Assembly (NCBI GenBank): GCA_946482295.1
Contig: CAMLRB010000042.1
Coordinates: 1 to 19,721 of the forward strand
DNA length: 19,721 bases
DNA from: an uncultured Bacteriovorax sp.
GTDB lineage: Bacteria > Bdellovibrionota > Bacteriovoracia > Bacteriovoracales > Bacteriovoracaceae
Direction of reading: 5' to 3'
The translations under genes were made by a program, and so were the position numbers. Shown here in pieces: positions 1 through 7,311 of this stretch; within the stretch, counting starts at the first letter, position 1, and each line of letters opens with the position of its first letter. The notes under the pieces are model-generated. The model was not told where the DNA came from, did not search any database, and saw only the letters and a list, made by a program, of their open reading frames with translations.

Positions 1-1712
1 GCCCCGTTAACAAAGGTAAAAAGACCGGAGAAATAATTATTTAAGTCATAATATTGGAACGATACAGCCTGAGATAAGACAAAGTAATCATCCGGAACTC
101 TTAATTTTTTGGCTAATCCAACAGATACCGAAGTGATGTTGAAACTCTGGCTTCTCGTTACGTCACGCGTAGAATAATTGTATAAAAACTGTTTGCTGTG
201 CGATAATGAGGCAGAGAAGCTTACCTGTTTTTTTCCTCCAAACCAAGGCTCGGAAAAGGAAAGACTGTATGTCTGGAAGTAAGAACTACCCTGTAAACGC
301 AAGGACATTTTTTGTCCGTCACCCATAGGAAGTGGTTTGTATGCGTCTTTGTTCAAAAGGTTTCTTGCCGAGAAATTGTTAAATGACAGTCCTAAAGTTC
401 CAATGAAACCACCGCCGCCATAACCTCCCTGAAGTTCTACCTGGCTCGAACCTTTTTCTACCACATTATAATTGATATCTACTGTTCCGTCTGCGCCATT
501 TGGCTTCACATCCGGTTTTAAGGATTCCGGGTCAAAGAAGCCCAATTGGCCTAACTCACGAAGACTTCGCATTACATTGTCCTTGCTCCATTTTTGACCT
601 GGTCTGGTACGCAATTCACGATAAATTACGCGGTCATTGGTTCTGTCGTTTCCGGTTACGGTAACGTTGTTGAAATAAGCGATTGGCCCTTCTGTGATTC
701 TGATTTCGAAATCGATAGTGTCATTTACCGTCTTTACTTCAACGGCATTAATATTAGAGAATAAGTAACCATTGTTTTGGTACAGATTGGTTAAGTCTTC
801 ACCGTCAGGTTTGGTTTTATCAGCAATACGCTCCTGAAGCATTTTTCCATTGTAAACATCTCCTTTTTTGATGCCTAAAATCTGATCCAAGGCTCTATTG
901 GTATATATCGTATTACCTAAATAGCGAATGTCTCCAAAATAATATTTTCTTCCTTCTTCAAGGGTTATTTTAATATCGACGGTGTTATTCTTATCATTGT
1001 AGGTAACCGTTTCGTTGGTAATACGCGCATCACGGTACCCATTTTCTTTATATTTATCAATAACCGAAACTAAATCTTCGTTGTATTTTTCCTTAATGAA
1101 TTTTGAAGATTTAAGGATTCGCATTGGATTCAGCAGTCCTTTTACTTTCGTATTGGACATAGCTCTTTTTAGCTTAGCTGTTTTTATTTTGGTGTTACCG
1201 ATAAAGTCAATGCTTTTAACTTTTACTTTTTTGCCGCGATCAACGTTGATTACCATGTTGACTCTGTTTTCAGTACTGTCGGGAATGGTATTGATTACGA
1301 CTTTAGTATTGTAATAACCGTCTTTCTTGTATTTGTTTTCGATGTAATTTTTCGTGGTGGTCAGTAAGTTTTCATTAACAACTTTATCTTTTTTAAGATC
1401 ATTAAGCAGTGGAATTGTTCCAGGAAAAAGTAATGATGTGGACGCTGCTCTGGCATTATAAATATCAATATAACGATCTCTTATCTCTTTAAACGAATAT
1501 TTTTCGAGATCAAGTCCAATGGCCTGATAGTATTTAATAATGGGAAAATCAAAAATTTCACGATACTTGCTGACCGATATTGGAGCGGCATCGTAAAAGG
1601 GAAGGATTGTATTTATACATTGAACCGCCAACTCAGCATCATTTAGCAAAGTTCCGTTCCAATCCCAGATGATAGTGTCGTAATTTTTTATTCTTTTATA
1701 AAACATTTGCAT
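1..1712 (-). CDS. Chimeric ORF: HAD N-terminal fragment fused to Bacteroidota-type BamA, partial
   Basis: One minus-strand frame, without stops, runs from ATG 1712 (or ATG 1706) off the left edge. Its first ~105 codons read as a HAD hydrolase. From about position 1395 down it reads as an outer-membrane assembly factor BamA. I see the end of one POTRA domain, then three more (about 1235, 960 and 690 downwards, with cores like VKVKSIDFIGNT, YYFGDIRYLGNT and AYFNNVTVTGN). The join LRELGQLGFFDPES follows, then the start of the beta-barrel with a glycine-rich strand (VELQGGYGGGGFIGTLGLSF) and LPMGDGQKMSL. These barrel words are characteristic of Flavobacteriia BamA, from memory of the family. The barrel's C-terminus is outside the window. 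The fusion has no signal peptide and lacks the first POTRA, so it could not reach the outer membrane by the normal route. No clear Shine-Dalgarno precedes either ATG, unlike most genes here. Frame and identity are well supported; whether the fusion is biological is doubtful. Confidence 0.8.
   Translation of the reverse strand, partial: MQMFYKRIKNYDTIIWDWNGTLLNDAELAVQCINTILPFYDAAPISVSKYREIFDFPIIKYYQAIGLDLEKYSFKEIRDRYIDIYNARAASTSLLFPGTIPLLNDLKKDKVVNENLLTTTKNYIENKYKKDGYYNTKVVINTIPDSTENRVNMVINVDRGKKVKVKSIDFIGNTKIKTAKLKRAMSNTKVKGLLNPMRILKSSKFIKEKYNEDLVSVIDKYKENGYRDARITNETVTYNDKNNTVDIKITLEEGRKYYFGDIRYLGNTIYTNRALDQILGIKKGDVYNGKMLQERIADKTKPDGEDLTNLYQNNGYLFSNINAVEVKTVNDTIDFEIRITEGPIAYFNNVTVTGNDRTNDRVIYRELRTRPGQKWSKDNVMRSLRELGQLGFFDPESLKPDVKPNGADGTVDINYNVVEKGSSQVELQGGYGGGGFIGTLGLSFNNFSARNLLNKDAYKPLPMGDGQKMSLRLQGSSYFQTYSLSFSEPWFGGKKQVSFSASLSHSKQFLYNYSTRDVTRSQSFNITSVSVGLAKKLRVPDDYFVLSQAVSFQYYDLNNYFSGLFTFVNG
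1398..1712 (-). other. N-terminal fragment of a HAD-superfamily phosphatase (5' part of the chimeric ORF)
   Basis: Residues 1-105 of the frame starting at 1712 contain HAD motif I as IIWDWNGTLLNDAE (nucleophile Asp17), followed by a helical cap segment with FDFPIIKYYQAIGLD and ending FPGTIPLLNDL, the usual lead-in to the core just before motif II. This is the phosphoglycolate-phosphatase-like subfamily, in which DWNGT is a common form of motif I. Motifs II, III and IV are absent because the frame switches to BamA sequence at about 1389-1410. The piece alone could not be an active phosphatase. The DWNGTLL style and lack of a Shine-Dalgarno suggest a Bacteroidota origin, but a host origin cannot be excluded. 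Confidence 0.6.
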
Positions 1713-1771
1713 CAAAGTAGTTCTAGCTCACATCACAAACAATTGTAAACAGATGCTATAACAAACTATGA

Positions 1772-1789
1772 TATAGGCAATTACCTATA
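1772..1789. repeat. 18-bp near-perfect palindrome in the gap upstream of the chimeric ORF
   Basis: TATAGGCAATTACCTATA is self-complementary except for one mismatched pair (1778/1783). It lies in the 108-base gap between the glycosyltransferase stop (1821) and the chimeric ORF start (1712), about 60 bases upstream of that ATG. It has no loop, so it resembles a dimeric-regulator operator more than a terminator, and no U-tract follows on either strand. Function is unknown. The boundary between host and foreign sequence may also fall in this gap. Confidence 0.4.
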
Positions 1790-1820
1790 ATGTTTTGAAA
1801 CTGATGCAATGAAATGTTAA

Positions 1821-2987
1821 TTAGCCTTCTCTGAATAGACGAACACGGCGCTGAACAGAGCGAGAGTATAGATTCATAAGATGGGTTTTATAGCTCTTGT
1901 GAGAATGTTCACGCTCAATGAAAAATTTGTAAAGACGAGTTTTTTCTTTGTAAACACCACGACCGAGAATCATTTTTTCCCACTTATCGCGGAGTTCGCG
2001 GGCATCGTAGAGTTTGTACGTCTCACCTACACCTTCGTATTCTTCTACAAGATCTTTTGAGCAAAAATTACGACCCATAATCGCTGGCACTTCGTGCATG
2101 ATTGCACTAATTGCGAAATCTTCGACGAGTTCATGATCACCGTTACTGATCCAAAGATCTAAACGTGTGATCACCCCTACTATATCTTGAGTGGTGACGA
2201 AGAGAACATCTTCCGTCAAATCCTGCTCTTGGATGTCTTTCATCAAGGCCGGAAGGAAAGGCATGCTTTGAAATTCTACTGGTGAGATTAGTACAAGTTT
2301 ACTTTTTCTTATCGCTGTTTGTTTTTCATTCAACACTCTAAGTGCTGAAAGAATCGGAACAAGATTATTGTAATTGTCGAGACCTGGAGAAATGTAAGTT
2401 CCAACTAAAAAATAATCTTTGTAAGTTTCAAAGTTGATTTCAATTTCTTTGGGATTTACCGGTTCTTCGTATTTAAGGCCCATGCCAAAGTAATCGATTT
2501 TTTTCATGGGAAGCCCTAAGTTCCCAAGCGCATCCTGAAGAAGATTTTTATTTCCAAGAATCAAGGAATCGATTCTAGAAATTAAGGGACGATACCAAAA
2601 GCGCTGAAGAGGTTTATCGATCACATGATCTTGAGTCATAACAAGTGCGGTGAGATTTTGGCGTTTGAGTTGAATACTCAAAGAAAACAACAAACGAAAA
2701 TCATAACAATGAACAATATCGATGTGCACTTTTTTAAACACAGTTCCCAGAGGAAAATGGCGGTGAAAATCAGTGAAGCGATTGAGGAAATTTTCTTTGA
2801 ATGGGATGACTTCAACATCAAGACTACGGGCCATCTTTGCGGCAAACGAATCTTCGTATGTACAAATGTAAATATTGTAGCCGTGTTTGCGAGCAAGAAT
2901 AATATCACGAAAAGCAAAACGCTCTTTCGTGTTCCAACTCATCGTTGGTAGAAGATAAAGAATGTTGCGAGCATATTTATTCGTCAA
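1821..2987 (-). CDS. GT-B-fold glycosyltransferase-like protein
   Basis: A 388-residue soluble protein resembling two-domain GT-B (GT4-like) glycosyltransferases. The N-terminal half has the alternating pattern of a Rossmann fold, including HIDIVHCYD (~88-96) and SLILGNKN (~141-148). The C-terminal half shows LDLWISNGDHELVEDFAISAIMHEVPAI (in two pieces, ~277-290 and ~291-303), which matches the nucleotide-sugar-binding EX7E region. In my alignment the second Glu is replaced by Ser294, so activity or donor use may differ. The start is TTG at 2987, preceded by AAGGA with 6-nt spacing; a nearby ATG at 2994 is out of frame and stops after five codons. It follows the lipoprotein gene by 11 bp, the last host gene in the lipid A operon, so a role in lipopolysaccharide or another envelope glycan is likely. 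Acceptor and donor cannot be read from sequence. Confidence 0.72.
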   Translation of the reverse strand: MTNKYARNILYLLPTMSWNTKERFAFRDIILARKHGYNIYICTYEDSFAAKMARSLDVEVIPFKENFLNRFTDFHRHFPLGTVFKKVHIDIVHCYDFRLLFSLSIQLKRQNLTALVMTQDHVIDKPLQRFWYRPLISRIDSLILGNKNLLQDALGNLGLPMKKIDYFGMGLKYEEPVNPKEIEINFETYKDYFLVGTYISPGLDNYNNLVPILSALRVLNEKQTAIRKSKLVLISPVEFQSMPFLPALMKDIQEQDLTEDVLFVTTQDIVGVITRLDLWISNGDHELVEDFAISAIMHEVPAIMGRNFCSKDLVEEYEGVGETYKLYDARELRDKWEKMILGRGVYKEKTRLYKFFIEREHSHKSYKTHLMNLYSRSVQRRVRLFREG

Positions 2988-2998
2988 CCGACATCCTT

Positions 2999-4147
2999 TT
3001 ACTTAACAAGAATTCCTGGTTTGTAATCCACTAACTCTCCATAGAGAGAACCAATTTTAACTTTTGCTTGGAACTTAAGAAGTTTACGATCAGCGTCTGG
3101 TCCATACCAGAAGATAATGTCTCCACTCTTTTTAAGAACACCTGGAAAGTGTGTTTCTGCTCTAATACGAATAGCGCGCATGTCTTTACCATTAACAGAA
3201 GTTGTTTCGAGTCCATCAACCCAAATTTTAAGTAACCAGATTTTTCCACGAGTCACGACTGGTACTTCATACATATCCCCTTTCACAAGCGGAAGACCAC
3301 GAACAAACTGAAGGGCCGAAAAAGAATCCTGGGCATAACGTGGAAGTGGCTTTTCTATTTTTTCGTTTTTCGTTTGACCGTCTTTCACCTTTTTAAACCA
3401 GTGATACGTCATCATCTTTTCGAAATCAAACAATTGGAGATCGTCTACGTTTTGTTTTTTCTCCCGCTGGATAAGCTGATATTTAAGTGGGAGAAATGTA
3501 TCTTTTTCAACAAAACTTTCAATGTAATCATCTAACCAGTAAAAGTAGCGGTAAGCATCGCTCGACTTAAAACGTGCAAAATAGTGATACACAGTTTTAT
3601 CTTTAATTTTTGCGAGACCTTTTGAAGTAATCGTAATATATCCTGCGGTTACTCCCAGATATGAAATGGCCATGACTGATTGTTCGCCGGAATAAAAGGC
3701 AGGCTTGAATCTCTCCCAGACATTCTTTGATTTGACGTCGTACTCTTTGTACTCAGGTGGATAATCAGCAGGGTAAGGAGTCTGCGCTGGTTGTGGTATC
3801 GGAGCAGGGACCTCCTCTTTTTTCACCACTGTTTCTTTTTTGGGAGTAGTTTTAGGTTTTTCAGGAGTTTTCTTTTCTACTGCTGTAGGCTTACCGTCTT
3901 CAACTTTGATTTCAGTGATTTTGATTTCTGTTTTACTCGGCTCACTCGCTTTGATTTCAACAGTTGCTGTTTCTTTAAATTCTTCAGCCTGCTTCTTTTC
4001 AATATCAAATGTTTCAATGAGGTCAGCAGACTCAGTTGATTTCATGACTTCTTGTTTTTCTTTTTCATGATTTGTTGAACACGAAGGTGCGAGCAACAAC
4101 ACACAAAGGATAAGAGAAGTGAATGAATGTTTAGCGGCCTTTTTCAT
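2999..4147 (-). CDS. DUF3108-family lipoprotein with long charged linker
   Basis: A 382-residue predicted lipoprotein. The signal sequence ends in the lipobox LAPSC, with Cys23 as the lipidation site and Ser after it. Residues ~25-125 are low complexity, rich in Lys, Glu, Pro and Thr (for example KKTPEKPKTTPKKE and PAPIPQPAQTPYP), like the extended periplasmic spacers of TonB-type proteins. The rest (~135-380) matches the DUF3108 pattern: SYLGVTAGYITI, then SSDAYRYFYWLDDYIES, a mid-domain ALQFVRGLPL and a late IRIRAETHFPG. DUF3108 proteins are envelope proteins of unknown biochemical function. The ATG at 4147 has TAGGA 6 nt upstream and starts 8 bp after the lpxK stop, so it is cotranscribed with lipid A genes. 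A role in lipopolysaccharide or outer-membrane maintenance is inferred from context only. Confidence 0.8.
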   Translation of the reverse strand: MKKAAKHSFTSLILCVLLLAPSCSTNHEKEKQEVMKSTESADLIETFDIEKKQAEEFKETATVEIKASEPSKTEIKITEIKVEDGKPTAVEKKTPEKPKTTPKKETVVKKEEVPAPIPQPAQTPYPADYPPEYKEYDVKSKNVWERFKPAFYSGEQSVMAISYLGVTAGYITITSKGLAKIKDKTVYHYFARFKSSDAYRYFYWLDDYIESFVEKDTFLPLKYQLIQREKKQNVDDLQLFDFEKMMTYHWFKKVKDGQTKNEKIEKPLPRYAQDSFSALQFVRGLPLVKGDMYEVPVVTRGKIWLLKIWVDGLETTSVNGKDMRAIRIRAETHFPGVLKKSGDIIFWYGPDADRKLLKFQAKVKIGSLYGELVDYKPGILVK

Positions 4148-4155
4148 AATATGTC

Positions 4156-5226
4156 CTAATAGATATTCTCAAAACATGAGTCGATAACTTTCTTGGCGTT
4201 CTCTTCTCCATTTAGGAAATGGAGATCTACTTCCAAAAATAAAATGATGGCGTCTTCGACAATTTTATTAATTCTCACCATATCTTTTTCAGTTGTGATG
4301 AGAAGTGCATCTTCATTTTTTGCATACGAAAGGAGTGAATTGATCTCTTCTGGTTTAAAGAAGTGATGATCAGGGAATGATTCAGTAACGATAATTTCCG
4401 CTCCAAGATCTTCGAGCAATTTGTAAAATGATCGTGGATTAGCAACACCAGCTAAGCAAATAACTTTTTTCCCACGGATTTGTTCAGTTGTGTATACGAG
4501 TTCGTACTTAGAATTGTAGAAACCATTTGGACGAAATCCAACTTCCGCGAATTCCACCCCTAATGGCAAATGAGGCTTAAGAAAAGTTTTAAGCTCACTC
4601 ACTCTCTGAGGACCAGCAATGTCAGCTTTACCTAAAACGATAAGATCAGCGTCTTTTAAGGCCTGAAAACCCTCGCGCATATATCCTAATGGTGCCACCT
4701 GATATTTTTCCATCGGCATAAGTGTATCGAAGAGAACAATATTCAGCTTGCGTTTGATTTTTATGTGTTGATGTCCGTCTTCCAGTAAAACGGCATCAGG
4801 TTGAACTTTCGGAAAATAAAAGGCCAAATTTTCACTGCGTTTTTTTCCAACAACGATCGAAGCATCTTCCAGGCGCCTGGCAAACAAGAGGGCCTCATCG
4901 CCGTAATCTTCTGGATCTGGATTTATTTTTTTTCCTGAGAGAATAAGGCCTGAAGAGTTTTCAAGTTTGCCTTTGTATCCACGCATGAGAACCATGACAC
5001 GCTTATTTTTTGTGTGTAAGTATTGAGCGAGCCAAAGAGTGAAAGGAGTTTTTCCTGTTCCACCAAAAGTTAAATTTCCAATTGAAATGATCGGCACTTG
5101 AAACGAACGTTGTTTAAACATTCCATAATCGTAGCAAGTTCGACGGATAAAATAGAGAGCTTCCCAAATCCACGAGAGCGGCGATAAAAAGATTCTTTTA
5201 AGTAATGGGATGCCTTTTTTCTTCAT
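4156..5226 (-). CDS. lpxK: Tetraacyldisaccharide 4'-kinase LpxK
   Basis: A 356-residue inner-membrane-associated kinase that phosphorylates the 4' position of the lipid A disaccharide using ATP. An N-terminal hydrophobic helix (~10-30, FLSPLSWIWEALYFI) anchors it. Walker A is GGTGKT (55-60) in the family context ISIGNLTFGGTGKTP. The Walker B-like segment is LLEDGHQH (147-154), where most LpxKs have DDG(F/L)QH, so the first Asp is Glu here. FPDHHFF and LITTEKDMVR near the C-terminus are also family hallmarks. Its ATG lies inside lpxB (29-bp overlap) with no good Shine-Dalgarno close by, so translational coupling to lpxB is likely. Length is slightly above that of E. coli LpxK. The only later in-frame Met in this part (Met36) would remove the membrane helix, so the first ATG is kept. 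Confidence 0.95.
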   Translation of the reverse strand: MKKKGIPLLKRIFLSPLSWIWEALYFIRRTCYDYGMFKQRSFQVPIISIGNLTFGGTGKTPFTLWLAQYLHTKNKRVMVLMRGYKGKLENSSGLILSGKKINPDPEDYGDEALLFARRLEDASIVVGKKRSENLAFYFPKVQPDAVLLEDGHQHIKIKRKLNIVLFDTLMPMEKYQVAPLGYMREGFQALKDADLIVLGKADIAGPQRVSELKTFLKPHLPLGVEFAEVGFRPNGFYNSKYELVYTTEQIRGKKVICLAGVANPRSFYKLLEDLGAEIIVTESFPDHHFFKPEEINSLLSYAKNEDALLITTEKDMVRINKIVEDAIILFLEVDLHFLNGEENAKKVIDSCFENIY

Positions 5227-6349
5227 ATGAATTTTTTAGTACTTCCGCCATAATCTGAGGTACGTCTCGAGTTTCACCCTGAACTAAAACTTTTGTAAGT
5301 TTTAGCTGCTCTCTAAGCTCTGAGTAATCCCCTTCATTATAATACCAATTCTTTAAATACAATACGATATTATAGGCATCAACTTGGTCTTGAAGAAGCT
5401 CAGGAAAAACCGTGCGATTCTGTATGATATTGGCGAGACTAATGTGACCTCGATAGCTCACGAGATGTTCGTAAATAAATTGATTCAAGAGCGATGTTTT
5501 GTAACAAACGACTGTTGGCACTTCGAACAAGGCGCATGTCAAAGTGACAGTTCCACTAGCAGCGAGAGCAAAGTCACTTACCTTCAATGCATCAACCAGA
5601 TTTTCATTCGTATAGACTTGATCAAAGTACTCTTGATACGGTTCGTAGAGAGCTTCAGGAACTGAACTTGATTTAACAATGGCCACACGAAACGGAAAAG
5701 ATTCTTTGAGTTTATTTAACGACTCGATGAATACAGGGAGTAATTTTTCGACTTCAAACTTACGTGAACCAGGCAAGAGAGTAATTGTCGGTGTTTTACG
5801 GAAGCCTGGAGCTTTTGAAAAAGCTTCGAGTTCTTTTTTGTATGTTGTCCATAATGGATGATTCACCCCCATGACGGAATGAACTCCTCTATCGTGAAAC
5901 CATTTTTTTTCAAAAGGAATGATTGTAAAAAGGGTATGTACTGAAGCCGCTAATTTTTTTACACGATATTCTTTCCAGGCCCAGGCTTGAGGGGCCACAT
6001 AATAAAGAACATTCACTCCTAGTTTTTTTAATTTACCTGCGAGTTTGAGATTGAAAGATTGAAAATCAACGAGGATAGCTGTTTTACAATTTCTTCTCTG
6101 AACTTCTTCAACAATGTGATCCATTGCTTTTTTATAAAAAGGAATTTTGGCGATGACTTCGCTGTATCCCCAAGATGAAAAATCATTGAGGTGATAAAGG
6201 AGTTCGAGTCCTTCTCTCTTAAGTTCATCTCCACCGACGCCAAAAAAAGTAGTCTCAGGTGATTTATTTTTGAGTTCCGAAAAAAAGCTAAGTGCATGCT
6301 CTTCGCCCGATTTTTCACCTGCAATAATGAGACATGAAAACTTACTCAT
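5198..6349 (-). CDS. lpxB: Lipid-A-disaccharide synthase LpxB
   Basis: A 383-residue GT19 glycosyltransferase that joins UDP-2,3-diacylglucosamine and lipid X into the lipid A disaccharide on the cytoplasmic face of the inner membrane. Visible hallmarks are AGEKSGEEHA (10-19, usually AGExSGD), VDFQSFN (94-100, holding the conserved Asp95), YYVAPQAWAWKEYR (116-129), VNHPL (162-166), LLPGSRKFEV, ALAASGTVTL and a late NIIQNR. The start overlaps the upstream oxidoreductase stop as TAATG, and the end overlaps lpxK by 29 bp, so the three genes are almost certainly cotranscribed and coupled. Length matches the E. coli enzyme. The Asp-to-Glu change in the first motif is conservative. Confidence 0.95.
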   Translation of the reverse strand: MSKFSCLIIAGEKSGEEHALSFFSELKNKSPETTFFGVGGDELKREGLELLYHLNDFSSWGYSEVIAKIPFYKKAMDHIVEEVQRRNCKTAILVDFQSFNLKLAGKLKKLGVNVLYYVAPQAWAWKEYRVKKLAASVHTLFTIIPFEKKWFHDRGVHSVMGVNHPLWTTYKKELEAFSKAPGFRKTPTITLLPGSRKFEVEKLLPVFIESLNKLKESFPFRVAIVKSSSVPEALYEPYQEYFDQVYTNENLVDALKVSDFALAASGTVTLTCALFEVPTVVCYKTSLLNQFIYEHLVSYRGHISLANIIQNRTVFPELLQDQVDAYNIVLYLKNWYYNEGDYSELREQLKLTKVLVQGETRDVPQIMAEVLKNSYEEKRHPIT

Positions 6350-7299
6350 TAAAGAGGAACCTCTTTACCAATCTCAACCGAAATAAGAACAGCATCAATT
6401 AATCGAACTGCAAGAAGTCCGTCTTCCAATGAAATAATTGGAGGTTTGCCCTCAATGATCGATTGATAAAAATGTTTATGTTCAAGCATTAGGTGATCGC
6501 GTTTTTCATATTGATCAAGACTCACGAATTCTGGACCTGTCATTGAACCTAGCGCTTCGGAAATTTCATTTCTCATAAGATCAACGTGAAGTGTTCCGGC
6601 CTTATTGGAAATTTCGAGCTCACGAACTTCTTTTGTTTGATTACGGCCAACCGAAATCGTCGCTCTATGACCTGACTTGAATTTGAAGTTTGCTGTCACA
6701 TAATCATAGCGATTCGTGCGCATTTTAAATCCCATCGCTTCAACACTAATAGGTGTTTCGTCGAAGAGGTAAACAAGTAAATCGAGATCGTGAATCATGA
6801 GATCTTGAACGACATCAACGTCAGTCGCGCGACCTTTAAAAGGAGCAACTCTTTTTAAAGTGATGTGTGCTGGTGCTTCGAAAAATTGCTTATATTTTTC
6901 TCTACGTTCCCAGGCCTGGTGAAAACGCTCTGAGTGTCCTACTTGAAGAAGAACGCCTGCTCTTTGTAATTCGGCCTGTAGATTAAGCGCTTGCCCTGTT
7001 GTTTCGGTGACTGGTTTTTCACAAAAGACGTGTTTTCTGTGTTGAAGTAGATAATTCACAATTTCGTAATGAAAGGATGTTGGAGTGACGACGATTGCGG
7101 CATCGATATCATCGATACACTTCGAAATGTCGTCTACGACTTCGACATTAGGATGAGCCGATCGCGCGGCTTCTTGTCCAGCTGGAAATTTTTCAACGAT
7201 ATATTTTAATTCGGCCATCTGAGGAAAGGCCTGTGCTTTTTGAGCATGCCATTTTCCAAGGTGACCATAACCAATGACGGCTACTCTAATTTTTTCCAC
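6349..7299 (-). CDS. Gfo/Idh/MocA oxidoreductase, GnnA-like (UDP-GlcNAc 3-dehydrogenase candidate)
   Basis: A 316-residue NAD(P)-dependent oxidoreductase. The N-terminal Rossmann fold opens with VAVIGYGHLGKWHA (6-19). VVTPTSFHYE (70-79) and the catalytic-lysine motif CEKP (93-96) follow, then DLMIHDLDLL (166-175) from the Gfo/Idh C-terminal domain. The start is GTG at 7299 with AAGGA 9 nt upstream, 12 bp after lpxA; its stop overlaps the lpxB start. In organisms that make GlcN3N-type lipid A (Acidithiobacillus, Leptospira), GnnA of this family oxidises the 3-OH of UDP-GlcNAc and the transaminase GnnB then aminates it. The place between lpxA and lpxB fits GnnA well. No GnnB homologue is in the window. 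The family call is firm; the GnnA role is inferred from position. Confidence 0.88.
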   Translation of the reverse strand: MEKIRVAVIGYGHLGKWHAQKAQAFPQMAELKYIVEKFPAGQEAARSAHPNVEVVDDISKCIDDIDAAIVVTPTSFHYEIVNYLLQHRKHVFCEKPVTETTGQALNLQAELQRAGVLLQVGHSERFHQAWERREKYKQFFEAPAHITLKRVAPFKGRATDVDVVQDLMIHDLDLLVYLFDETPISVEAMGFKMRTNRYDYVTANFKFKSGHRATISVGRNQTKEVRELEISNKAGTLHVDLMRNEISEALGSMTGPEFVSLDQYEKRDHLMLEHKHFYQSIIEGKPPIISLEDGLLAVRLIDAVLISVEIGKEVPL

Positions 7300-7311
7300 G
7301 AGCGCTATTCC

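Noticed and set aside
2625..2951. 108-codon plus-strand open frame inside the glycosyltransferase gene
   Set aside because: Antisense to a gene with a clear ribosome site and domain pattern; no independent support.
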